A stretch of 6,826 bases of DNA from an uncultured Acholeplasmataceae bacterium (GTDB taxonomy: Bacteria; Bacillota_I; Bacilli_A; Acholeplasmatales; Acholeplasmataceae): positions 1-6,826 of the forward strand of contig CALKAH010000046.1 in NCBI GenBank assembly GCA_937983315.1, in the 5' to 3' direction. Below are positions 1 to 6,520 of the stretch, piece after piece (position 1 is the stretch's first letter; each line of letters opens with the position of its first letter). The translations under genes were made by a program, and so were the position numbers. The notes beneath the pieces were generated by a model. That model was given only the letters and a program-made list of their open reading frames with translations, was not told the DNA's origin and did not search any database.

Positions 1-44
1 ATCGTATTCGGTGACTGGAGTTCAGACGTGTGCTCTTCCGATCT
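1..44. other. Illumina TruSeq P7-side adapter left on contig end
   Basis: Positions 11-44 match, base for base, the known Illumina TruSeq read-2/index adapter, running from GTGACTGGAGTTCAGACGTG to its GCTCTTCCGATCT end. Positions 1-10 fit the preceding part of the same oligonucleotide: AT would be the end of the P7 sequence and the next eight bases the i7 index, although that split is inference. The true insert begins at 45, where the fabF reading frame is intact up to the join. This stretch is synthetic and should be trimmed. Any reading frame crossing position 44 is artefactual. Confidence 0.97.
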
Positions 45-163
45 AAAAGGGTGATAAAATCAATCCCATTTTTACCTGCGACAAGATTGTTAAATGATTG
101 TAATACGGTGTTACCTACAGGTGAGACAAGCCCTAAGCCTGTCACAACAACTCGACGTTTCAT
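45..163 (-). CDS. fabF: Beta-ketoacyl-ACP synthase II, N-terminal fragment
   Basis: Only the first 39 codons are present; the rest is cut off by the adapter. The peptide starts [18 protein letters not shown] and continues through [14 protein letters not shown], which is the N-terminal strand and glycine-rich turn typical of FabF (KAS II) enzymes. FabF condenses malonyl-ACP with a growing acyl-ACP in the elongation cycle. The catalytic Cys-His-His residues would lie downstream and cannot be checked. The ATG at 163 follows an AGGGGGT ribosome site at 168-174, four bases away, and lies 9 bases after the fabG stop. That TAG stop itself supplies the first bases of the ribosome site. Being last visible in the operon after fabG fits the usual fabD-fabG-fabF order. 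A KAS I-like paralogue cannot be excluded from this much sequence. Confidence 0.9.
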
Positions 164-172
164 AAAGACCCC

Positions 173-916
173 CTACATCACTAATCCGCCATCTACCTCA
201 AGGGTGTGGCCGGTTATATAACTTGCTTCTTCACTTGCTAAAAAGACAACTGCATGTGCAACATCTTCTGGCTTACCAAAGCGCTTTAATGGGATTTGTT
301 CAGCCCAAGCTTTAACCGCTTCTTCTGGTAATTTTTTGGTCATGTCAGTTTCGATGAAACCTGGTGCAATCGCATTCACAGTTACATTTCTGGATGCAAA
401 TTCACGTGCTAAAGCTTTCGTCATGCCAATGATTCCTGCTTTCGCAGATGAATAATTCGACTGCCCAGCATTACCCATCACTCCAGATACCGACGAGATA
501 TTGATCAAACGTCCATATCCTGATTTGAGGAGTGGTTTTGCTGCATGTTTGCATACATTCCAGACACCTTTAAGATTGGTTGCAATCACTTTGTCAAATT
601 GATCTTCATTCATGCGAAGAATCAGTGCATCATCAGTAATCCCCGCATTATTGACAACAATATGGAGTTGTCCAAATTGCGCAAGAATTTCTTTGACCAA
701 TCGTTCAGCATCCGTATATTTTGAGACATCAGCTTGAATAGCGAGTGCTTTTTCTCCCATCTGATTGATTTCCTCAACCAGAGAATCAGCAGCTTCACGA
801 CTCCGATTATAATTGACGATAACTGTCGCATGCTTTTTCGCAAGCTCTAAAGAAATGGTTCGACCAATCCCAGAAGCTCCTCCTGTGACGAGTGCAATTT
901 TATTTGATAAATCCAT
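173..916 (-). CDS. fabG: 3-oxoacyl-ACP reductase
   Basis: FabG is the NADPH-dependent short-chain dehydrogenase that reduces beta-ketoacyl-ACP to beta-hydroxyacyl-ACP in the cytoplasm. The 247-residue product is the normal family length. Visible family marks are the cofactor loop TGGASGIG (11-18), the NNAG motif (89-92), Asn114, and the catalytic Ser142, Tyr155 and Lys159 in the SNYSSAK segment, followed by the PG turn (185-186) and a C-terminal TLEVDGGLVM. The first step of the Rossmann loop reads GGASGIG where many FabGs have GASRGIG; this occurs in active members too. The start at 916 is forced because an in-frame TAA lies just upstream. It overlaps the end of fabD by 17 bases, and its AAAGGA ribosome site lies inside fabD at short spacing. 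Many SDR proteins resemble FabG, but the position between fabD and fabF makes this assignment firm. Confidence 0.96.
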   Translation of the reverse strand: MDLSNKIALVTGGASGIGRTISLELAKKHATVIVNYNRSREAADSLVEEINQMGEKALAIQADVSKYTDAERLVKEILAQFGQLHIVVNNAGITDDALILRMNEDQFDKVIATNLKGVWNVCKHAAKPLLKSGYGRLINISSVSGVMGNAGQSNYSSAKAGIIGMTKALAREFASRNVTVNAIAPGFIETDMTKKLPEEAVKAWAEQIPLKRFGKPEDVAHAVVFLASEEASYITGHTLEVDGGLVM

Positions 917-1838
917 GTTCCTTTAACCATCCTTTCACAGTCTCGATATCGGTATAGTGATCACAGTTGATCACGTGAAGATCACCATCTATTTTTCTGA
1001 TCAATCCGCTTAATACAGCACCTGGTCCAACTTCAATAAAATGCGTAAATCCATCTTTTTTCATCTCATTGATCGCTTCAACGAAACGAACGGGAGATGA
1101 AATCTGTTTGATCATTTCTTTCTTTATTGATTCTAGATTGGCTTTTCTAGCTGTTGTGTTTAAATAAATCGGTACCATGGGTTGACGAGGTTGAACATCA
1201 TGGAGTACACCTTCAAAACGTGTTGATGCTTCCATCATCAATGGACTATGAAATGCACCAGAAACCTGCAATTTCATGGCACGTTTTGCACCTCGATGTT
1301 TAGCTACCTCGATGGCACGTAAAATGGCTTCTTCTGTTCCACTAATCACAGTTTGTTGTGGTGAATTATAGTTGGCAGCATAAACACCATCTCCGATTTC
1401 TTGACAGATGTTATCAACAACATCAGACGATAATCCCAAGATCGCTGCCATCGCACCCGGATGTTTTTTCGTTTCATCATGCATGATCGATGCACGTGAT
1501 GAGACAAGTTTGATAATTTCATCAAACGAAAAGACTTTCGATGCATAGAGTGCTGCATATTCACCTAAACTAAATCCACAGACTCCATCAGGATAGATGC
1601 CTAATGATTGTAATGTTTCATAAGCATAGATGGTTGAAAGTAATACCAAAGGCTGTGTGTACTGTGTTTCGTGGATCGATCCGTCATCTGATGCAATGCG
1701 TTCACGTGTATTATAACCTAAAATGGTATTTGCTTGTCGTTCAAATTGGAAAAGTTTTTCCTGATGATCAAGAAAATCAAGTCCCATATTGACGTATTGA
1801 CTACCTTGTCCAGCAAAAACAAACGCTAATTTTCCCAT
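900..1838 (-). CDS. fabD: Malonyl-CoA:ACP transacylase
   Basis: FabD transfers the malonyl group from malonyl-CoA to the phosphopantetheine arm of acyl carrier protein, linking the acetyl-CoA carboxylase genes upstream to the elongation enzymes. The 312-residue length is typical. The N-terminal FAGQGSQ motif carries Gln11 of the oxyanion hole. The nucleophile elbow GFSLGEY (88-94) holds catalytic Ser90, Arg115 sits in the position that binds the malonyl carboxylate, and His197 in SGAFHSPLM completes the dyad. A late VGPGAVLSGL segment (270-279) is also typical. The ATG at 1838 is preceded by AGGTG at 1844-1848, five bases away; this site overlaps the TAG stop of fabH, leaving an 8-base gap. 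No missing catalytic residue is seen. Confidence 0.96.
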   Translation of the reverse strand: MGKLAFVFAGQGSQYVNMGLDFLDHQEKLFQFERQANTILGYNTRERIASDDGSIHETQYTQPLVLLSTIYAYETLQSLGIYPDGVCGFSLGEYAALYASKVFSFDEIIKLVSSRASIMHDETKKHPGAMAAILGLSSDVVDNICQEIGDGVYAANYNSPQQTVISGTEEAILRAIEVAKHRGAKRAMKLQVSGAFHSPLMMEASTRFEGVLHDVQPRQPMVPIYLNTTARKANLESIKKEMIKQISSPVRFVEAINEMKKDGFTHFIEVGPGAVLSGLIRKIDGDLHVINCDHYTDIETVKGWLKEHGFIK

Positions 1839-1846
1839 GGATTCAC

Positions 1847-2782
1847 CTACAACTGGAGGATGGCACTACCCCATGTGAATCCACCACCAAAACCAACCAA
1901 TAGGATTTTTTGACCTTTGACTTCGTTTTGGTCAAAATAATCAGAGATTGTCATGGGGATTGATGCAGCTGAAGTATTACCATATTCACTTAAGTTCATC
2001 ATGAATTTTTCAAGCGGAATGTCCATCGATTTTGCAACCGATTGAATGATGCGTTCATTGGCTTGATGAGGAATAATCTTATCAATATCACGAATATCAA
2101 GGTTTGCATCGTTTAAGACTTTATGGATCGCTTGTTCCATAGCATCGACTGCAAATTGATATACTTTTTTACCATCCATTTTGATTTTATTCACAACAGT
2201 CAGTGTGTTATTGGTATCACCACGTGCTGCATTGAAAAAATACGCATTGTGATGATCGGTGTATGCAGGTTCAATAATCATGGCTCCAGCACCATCACCG
2301 AATAATACACACGTGTTTCGATCCGTATAGTCAACGATGCGTGTTAACGTTTCACCACCGATGACGAGCGCTGCACGAAATCTTCCGGTTTGTAATAACG
2401 CTGCTGCAACTTCAAGTCCATAGACAAATCCTGTACATGCAGCATTGATATCAAAACTCATGACTTCATGGTGAAGACCTAATTGTGCTTGAATGAAATT
2501 TGCGGTTGATGGTGTTGATTGATCACCTGTGATGGTTGCCATAATGATTAAATCGATTTTATTCACATCATAGTTCACACGATCAATTGCATATTTTGCA
2601 GCTTTAACTGCCATTTCTGATGTCAATTCATCGACTGCACGATGACGTGTCTTGATGCCTGTACGCGTTGTAATCCATTCATCGGATGTTTCGACAAGCT
2701 TTTCTAAATCTTCATTGGTAATGAGGGTTGGTGGAACATATTTTCCACTTGAAATCACTTTTATTTTAGATGGTTTATTCAT
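1847..2782 (-). CDS. fabH: Beta-ketoacyl-ACP synthase III
   Basis: FabH starts fatty-acid synthesis by condensing an acyl-CoA primer with malonyl-ACP. The catalytic triad is visible: Cys116 in DINAACTGF, His239 in IPHQANERI and Asn269 in EYGNTSAAS. The N-terminal segment ETSDEWITTRTGI (31-43) and the C-terminal GFGGGFTWGSAIL are also typical. I chose the ATG at 2782 (311 residues) because it lies six bases from an AAGGAG site; the adjacent ATG at 2785 is only three bases away. The frame is open to a more upstream ATG at 2851, but that would add a 23-residue N-terminal tail, largely encoded inside accA and unlike FabH. With this start the gene overlaps accA by 8 bases (ATGAATAA). Primer preference for straight or branched chains cannot be read reliably here. 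Confidence 0.95.
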   Translation of the reverse strand: MNKPSKIKVISSGKYVPPTLITNEDLEKLVETSDEWITTRTGIKTRHRAVDELTSEMAVKAAKYAIDRVNYDVNKIDLIIMATITGDQSTPSTANFIQAQLGLHHEVMSFDINAACTGFVYGLEVAAALLQTGRFRAALVIGGETLTRIVDYTDRNTCVLFGDGAGAMIIEPAYTDHHNAYFFNAARGDTNNTLTVVNKIKMDGKKVYQFAVDAMEQAIHKVLNDANLDIRDIDKIIPHQANERIIQSVAKSMDIPLEKFMMNLSEYGNTSAASIPMTISDYFDQNEVKGQKILLVGFGGGFTWGSAILQL

Positions 2783-3599
2783 CATGTTCTCCTTGTTCAA
2801 GATAGACGCCCATGCGTCTAAACTTTTCATAGCGCGCTTGAAGAAGTGCACTTGATGAGCGCTTTATTAAGCGCTTTGTTTGTTCAATGACCGCGTTTTT
2901 GAGTTGTTCAATACCAAAATCAGGGTCAAGATGTAGTCCTTCATGTTCAGGAATAATTTGATCAATCACACCAAATGAGAGAAGGTCTTCAGCCGTCAAT
3001 TTCATTAAGCTTGCTGCAAGATCTGCCTTTTGGCTATCCTTATAAATGATCGAAGCATACCCTTCAGGTGATAAAATGGCATAGATGCTGTTTTCAAACA
3101 TCATGATGTAATCACCAACACCAATGGCGAGTGCACCACCTGAACCACCTTCTGATAAAACAACAACGATGATCGGTGTTTTTAAACCCATCATTTCTTT
3201 TAAATTAGTTGCAATCGCTGATGCTTGTCCTCTTTCTTCTGCACCAATACCTGGATATGCACCTGGTGTATCGATGATGCATAAGATTGGACGATTAAAT
3301 TTTTCAGCTTGCTTCATTAAACGTAGTGCTTTACGGTAACCTTCTGGATGAGGCATCCCGAAGTTATGCTTGATTTTTTCATCCGTTGAACCGCCTTTTT
3401 CTTCAGCGATCACAGTCATCACAACTCCACCTAAAGTTCCAATTCCACCTGTAATAGATTGGTCATCTGAATAAAGACGATCACCATGAAGTTCAAGAAA
3501 ATCAGGAAATAAAGACTTGATGATCTGATGAGCTGTAGGGCGTTTGGGGTGGCGTGCAAGTTTGACTTTTTCCCATGCGGTGTTGATGGTATCCGACAT
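2775..3599 (-). CDS. accA: Acetyl-CoA carboxylase carboxyltransferase, alpha subunit (short form)
   Basis: AccA pairs with AccD in an A2B2 carboxyltransferase that moves CO2 from carboxybiotin on AccB to acetyl-CoA. It belongs to the crotonase fold. Family marks are LARHPKRP (14-21), LHGDR (37-41), FGMPHPEGYRKALRLM (80-95), DTPGAYPG (110-117), SEGGSGGALAIGVGD (149-163), whose glycines form the oxyanion hole, and SPEGYASIIYKD (177-188). At 274 residues it lacks most of the roughly 55-residue helical N-terminal region of E. coli AccA (319 residues), resembling the short versions in lactic acid bacteria. The start at 3599 overlaps the accD stop as TAATG, and an AAGGGGGT ribosome site (3608-3615) lies eight bases upstream, so the short N terminus is probably real. 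Confidence 0.95.
   Translation of the reverse strand: MSDTINTAWEKVKLARHPKRPTAHQIIKSLFPDFLELHGDRLYSDDQSITGGIGTLGGVVMTVIAEEKGGSTDEKIKHNFGMPHPEGYRKALRLMKQAEKFNRPILCIIDTPGAYPGIGAEERGQASAIATNLKEMMGLKTPIIVVVLSEGGSGGALAIGVGDYIMMFENSIYAILSPEGYASIIYKDSQKADLAASLMKLTAEDLLSFGVIDQIIPEHEGLHLDPDFGIEQLKNAVIEQTKRLIKRSSSALLQARYEKFRRMGVYLEQGEHDE
2789..2794 (-). promoter_or_regulatory. Ribosome binding site deciding the fabH start
   Basis: AAGGAG on the minus strand, inside the end of accA, is six bases from the ATG at 2782 and three from the adjoining ATG at 2785. Spacing favours 2782. Confidence 0.8.
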
Positions 3600-4474
3600 T
3601 AGTGCGCACCCCCTTGATGAAGTTGAAGTAATTTAAATAAGGTTTTACGCATGTCTTTACGGTGAACAACCATATCGACCATGCCATGTTGGAGTTGAAA
3701 TTGATCGGTTTGAAATCCTTCTGGTAATTCTTGTCTAATCGTTTGTTTAATCACGCGAGCACCAGCAAATCCGATCAGTGATGAGTGTTCAGCGATGTTG
3801 ATGTCTCCAAGTGATGCAAAGCTTGCTGCGACTCCTCCTGTGGTGGGATTAGTCATTACACTGATGTATAAGAGTTTTTTCTGATCAAAACGATGAAGTG
3901 CAGCAGAGGTCTTTGCCATTTGCATCAAACTCAAAATGCCTTCTTGCATGCGCGCCCCACCTGATGCAGAAAAAATGATGAGTGGAAGTTTGTGTTCAGT
4001 GGCATATTCAATCAAGCGTGTCACTTTTTCACCGACAACACTTCCCATACTACCCATCATAAAATTGCTATCCAGTATACCAATCGCAACCGGTATTTTG
4101 ACAATCTTAGCTGTTCCACTTAAGAACGCCTCTTCCATATTCGTCAGTTTTTTACCGATGGCTAGTTTGTCCTCATATTCAGGCATACTTAAAGGATTGA
4201 CGGACGATAAATGTTGATTGAGTTCAACAAAACTGCCTTCATCAATGGTTAATGCAAGTCTTTTACTGGCACCCATACGAAAATGAAAATCACAATATGG
4301 GCATATTTGATGGTTCGTTTCTAGTGTTTTTTCAAAGATTGCTGCGCCACATTGATCACATTTGATGAACACACCATCTGGAATATCAACGGGTTGATAA
4401 TTGGTTGACTTCTTTCGCACATTTTTTTTGAAGTCTTCAAGTTTGGCCTTACGTTCATTAATAAAATCATTCAC
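3599..4474 (-). CDS. accD: Acetyl-CoA carboxylase carboxyltransferase, beta subunit
   Basis: AccD is the zinc-binding half of the carboxyltransferase and binds the acetyl-CoA/carboxybiotin site together with AccA. Numbered from the GTG at 4474 (291 residues), the zinc ribbon is Cys39-x2-Cys42 and Cys58-x2-Cys61. The crotonase-fold core includes FSASGGARMQEG (168-179) and TNPTTGGVAASFASLGDI (208-225). I chose the GTG start because a GGAGG site (4484-4488) lies nine bases upstream. The ATG at 4498 and the longer frame to 4525 have no ribosome site and would overlap accC by 32-59 bases. The chosen start overlaps the accC stop by 8 bases (GTGAATGA), suggesting coupled translation that would help match subunit amounts. 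Confidence 0.94.
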   Translation of the reverse strand: MNDFINERKAKLEDFKKNVRKKSTNYQPVDIPDGVFIKCDQCGAAIFEKTLETNHQICPYCDFHFRMGASKRLALTIDEGSFVELNQHLSSVNPLSMPEYEDKLAIGKKLTNMEEAFLSGTAKIVKIPVAIGILDSNFMMGSMGSVVGEKVTRLIEYATEHKLPLIIFSASGGARMQEGILSLMQMAKTSAALHRFDQKKLLYISVMTNPTTGGVAASFASLGDINIAEHSSLIGFAGARVIKQTIRQELPEGFQTDQFQLQHGMVDMVVHRKDMRKTLFKLLQLHQGGAH

Positions 4475-5831
4475 GATTTTCCGCCTCCACGAGGGCATTG
4501 AAACGCGCAATAAAGCCCGTATCATACTGTCCTTTGATAAAGTCAGGATTGTGCATGATTAAGTATTGATATTCAATGTTGGTATGAATACCATCGACCA
4601 CAAATTGTTCAAGGGCAACGCGCATCTTCTTGATCGCTTCAAGTCTGGTTGGCGCATGAACAATGAGTTTTGCAATCATAGAATCATAAAATGGTGGAAT
4701 TTCATAACCTGGATAGATGTGCGTATCAAGGCGTACACCAATACCACCAGGAAATAAGATATTTGTGATCTTACCTGGAGTGGGAATAAATCCTTTCATG
4801 GCATGCTCTGCATTAATACGACATTCAATCGCATGTCCATTGATTTTTAAGTTGTGCTGTTTAAACGATAGTTCTTTACCATATCCAACTTTGATTTGTT
4901 CTTTCACAAGGTCTACACCCGTAATCATTTCAGTGATTGGATGCTCAACTTGAATACGCGTATTCATTTCGATGAAGTAGAAATTGCCTTTGGGATCGAC
5001 AAGAAATTCCATCGTCCCTGCATTGACATAATTGATCGCTTTTGCAAGCTTAACTGCAGCAGCACCAATTTTACGTCTAAGAAGTTCGTTTAAAATCGGT
5101 GAAGGTGTTTCTTCAATCATTTTTTGATTGCGTCGTTGCATCGAGCAATCACGTTCAAAAAGATGAACGACATTTCCCTTATGATCAGCCATGATTTGAA
5201 TCTCGATATGACGTGGAGATTCAATGAATTTTTCAATGTAGAGTGACTTATCACCAAAACTGGTTTCAGCTTCAAGCGATGTGCGTTCAAATGCATTTAA
5301 AAATTCTTCATCTGAACGGACGATACTGATCCCACGTCCTCCACCACCTGAAGATGCTTTCATCATGACAGGATAGCCTATTTTTTTAGCGATTTTTAAT
5401 CCTTCTTGTGCATTTTCAACGATCCCATCACTACCTTCAACGATGGGAACTCCATTCGCTTTTGCAATGGCACGTGCCGATGCTTTATCACCGATGGCAG
5501 CGATGGTTTTTGATGATGGTCCAATAAACGTGATGTTGCAACGTTCAACCATCTCAACAAATTGCGCATTTTCTGATAAAAACCCATAACCAGGATGAAT
5601 GGCATTACATCCTGTCGATATTGCAGCAGATAAAACGCTATTCATATTCAAATAGCTTTCTTTGCTTCTCGCTCCACCAATACAAATGGCTTCATCAGCA
5701 AGCTTGACATGAAGAGATGTCTCATCAGCTTCTGAATAGACGGCCACCGTCTCAATACCGAGTTCTTTGCAGGCACGAATAACACGTACCGCAATTTCTC
5801 CTCGGTTGGCGATTAAGATTTTATTTTTCAT
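4467..5831 (-). CDS. accC: Acetyl-CoA carboxylase, biotin carboxylase subunit
   Basis: AccC is the ATP-grasp enzyme that carboxylates biotin carried on AccB, using ATP and bicarbonate. The 454-residue length is close to E. coli AccC (449). Domain order is an N-terminal preATP-grasp fold beginning MKNKILIANRGEIAVRVIRA, the ATP-grasp domain with Lys116, Lys158, the glycine loop SSGGGGRG (160-167) and His209-Glu210, then metal ligands Glu275 and Glu288 and the active-site run Arg292-Gln294-Val295-Glu296, with Arg338 in ECRINAE. All these match catalytic or ligand residues known from E. coli. Start codons at 5843 (TTG), 5840 (GTG) and 5837 (ATG) are possible, but 5831 best fits the family N terminus and lies four bases after GGTGAT (5836-5841). 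It overlaps accB by 11 bases. Pyruvate carboxylase is excluded by length and by the adjacent accB and accD. Confidence 0.96.
   Translation of the reverse strand: MKNKILIANRGEIAVRVIRACKELGIETVAVYSEADETSLHVKLADEAICIGGARSKESYLNMNSVLSAAISTGCNAIHPGYGFLSENAQFVEMVERCNITFIGPSSKTIAAIGDKASARAIAKANGVPIVEGSDGIVENAQEGLKIAKKIGYPVMMKASSGGGGRGISIVRSDEEFLNAFERTSLEAETSFGDKSLYIEKFIESPRHIEIQIMADHKGNVVHLFERDCSMQRRNQKMIEETPSPILNELLRRKIGAAAVKLAKAINYVNAGTMEFLVDPKGNFYFIEMNTRIQVEHPITEMITGVDLVKEQIKVGYGKELSFKQHNLKINGHAIECRINAEHAMKGFIPTPGKITNILFPGGIGVRLDTHIYPGYEIPPFYDSMIAKLIVHAPTRLEAIKKMRVALEQFVVDGIHTNIEYQYLIMHNPDFIKGQYDTGFIARFNALVEAENRE
4484..4488 (-). promoter_or_regulatory. Ribosome binding site deciding the accD GTG start
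   Basis: GGAGG on the minus strand lies nine bases before GTG at 4474, inside the end of accC. The ATG at 4498 lies upstream of this site and has none of its own, which supports the GTG start. Confidence 0.8.
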
Positions 5832-6267
5832 TGGCATCACCAACGCGCATCAAGGCTTGATTAAATCCAATGACATCACCATTTTTCACCATGACTTCTT
5901 TGATGATACCATCATAGGGTGAAGTGATTTCATTCATGATTTTCATCGCTTCAATGATACACACGACTTGTCCTTTTTTCACTGTCTGTCCCACTTCAAC
6001 GAAAGGTTTTCCTGTGGGTGTTGAAGCAGCATAAAAAGTACCAACAAGTGGTGATTTAATCAGATTTTGTGGATTGAGTTGAACCGGTTTATGGGTGGTT
6101 TGTAGTTTATTATCTTGGGGTGTTTCTACGACTTTTTCAGGAGTCACGACTTCATTTGTCTTGTTTTTTGAAAGCTTGAGCTTAAAGCCTTCCATCTCAA
6201 GCTCCAATGTCATCAAAGGAGAACTTTCAAAGTCCTTGATGATGGATTGTATTTCTTTAATTGTCAT
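5821..6267 (-). CDS. accB: Biotin carboxyl carrier protein of acetyl-CoA carboxylase
   Basis: AccB carries the biotin that shuttles CO2 between AccC and the AccD/AccA carboxyltransferase. The 148-residue protein has the standard layout: an N-terminal region (1-35) beginning MTIKEIQSIIKDF, a flexible linker rich in Pro, Thr, Gln and Lys (about 36-67), and the biotinyl domain (about 70-144) opening with SPLVGTFYAAS. The biotin attachment site is Lys109 in EAMKIMNEI, and the hammerhead ends near GFNQALMRVG. It must be biotinylated by a BirA-type ligase encoded elsewhere. It is the first gene of the operon. The ribosome site is weak (GGA about nine bases before the ATG), unlike the genes behind it, which could fit control at the leader. 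An in-frame TGA five codons upstream excludes any longer start. Confidence 0.96.
   Translation of the reverse strand: MTIKEIQSIIKDFESSPLMTLELEMEGFKLKLSKNKTNEVVTPEKVVETPQDNKLQTTHKPVQLNPQNLIKSPLVGTFYAASTPTGKPFVEVGQTVKKGQVVCIIEAMKIMNEITSPYDGIIKEVMVKNGDVIGFNQALMRVGDANEK
5836..5841 (-). promoter_or_regulatory. Probable ribosome binding site of accC
   Basis: GGTGAT matches the downstream half of the anti-anti-SD sequence (AAGGAGGTGAT). It sits four bases before ATG 5831, which places the pairing register at normal spacing. It lies within the last codons of accB. Confidence 0.5.
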
Positions 6268-6443
6268 ATATAAGTTTCCATTTCATTAATCAAGATTTTC
6301 TTTATACAATACTTCAGCATCGAAAGTTGATGGTTTCATGACGAATACAGGTGATTAACGTCTCATCATCCTTAAGATGTTCAAAACTCAAATGATCATT
6401 GTTGGTTTAAATGTTTCTTCAATTATTTCTGATATTTCTTAGT

Positions 6444-6479
6444 TTAAACCGCAAACAACCATTCCATGGTTTGGAGCAT
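6444..6479 (-). CDS. Candidate 11-codon leader peptide
   Basis: A short frame MLQTMEWLFAV starts at the ATG at 6479 and ends with TAA at 6444-6446. A strong ribosome-site sequence AAAGGAGTGAT lies immediately before it, but AAGGAG is only two bases from the first ATG and 14 from the internal ATG at 6467, so spacing is poor for both. The stop codon and the last codons lie in the 5' arm of the long leader stem, so ribosomes here would open that stem. No family is recognised. Confidence 0.22.
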   Translation of the reverse strand: MLQTMEWLFAV

Positions 6480-6504
6480 CACTCCTTTGTTGGCACTTGA
6501 AATG

Positions 6505-6520
6505 TTTTGAATTTCAAATT
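6505..6520. promoter_or_regulatory. FabT-like operator palindrome
   Basis: The 13-base core TTTGAATTTCAAA (6506-6518) is a perfect palindrome around its central base and has the TTTGA-N3-TCAAA form of the FabT box, known from streptococcal and lactococcal fatty-acid operons where a MarR-family repressor binds with acyl-ACP. Here it covers the P2 -10 box and lies about +8 to +23 from the P1 start, a good position for repression. A nearby copy of one arm also gives an overlapping TTGAAAT-N7-ATTTCAA inverted repeat (about 6496-6516). No fabT gene is in the window, so the regulator is inferred. Confidence 0.5.

Noticed and set aside
30..221. Plus-strand reading frame of 63 codons near the left edge
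   Set aside because: It starts inside the sequencing adapter and runs antisense to fabF and fabG; no family resemblance and no ribosome site.
2783..2851. A 23-residue N-terminal extension of FabH
   Set aside because: The frame is open, but most of the extension is encoded within accA, FabH proteins do not have it, and AAGGAG is correctly spaced for the ATG at 2782.
3936..4217. Plus-strand reading frame of 93 codons opposite accD
   Set aside because: It lies wholly antisense to conserved accD codons, has no ribosome site, and its composition follows from the accD sequence. Other plus-strand frames opposite fabH, accA and accC were rejected for the same reason.
4475..4525. Longer AccD starting at 4525 or 4498
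   Set aside because: Neither start has a ribosome site and both enlarge the overlap with accC; GGAGG is well placed for GTG 4474.
164..6267. Internal terminators or promoters between operon genes
   Set aside because: All junctions are overlapping or under 10 bases apart, with no hairpin plus T-run, so the genes read as one transcription unit.
6377..6442. Plus-strand 21-codon frame in the accB leader
   Set aside because: It begins at an ATG without a ribosome site and covers one arm of the leader stem; it is likely a by-product of AT-rich sequence.
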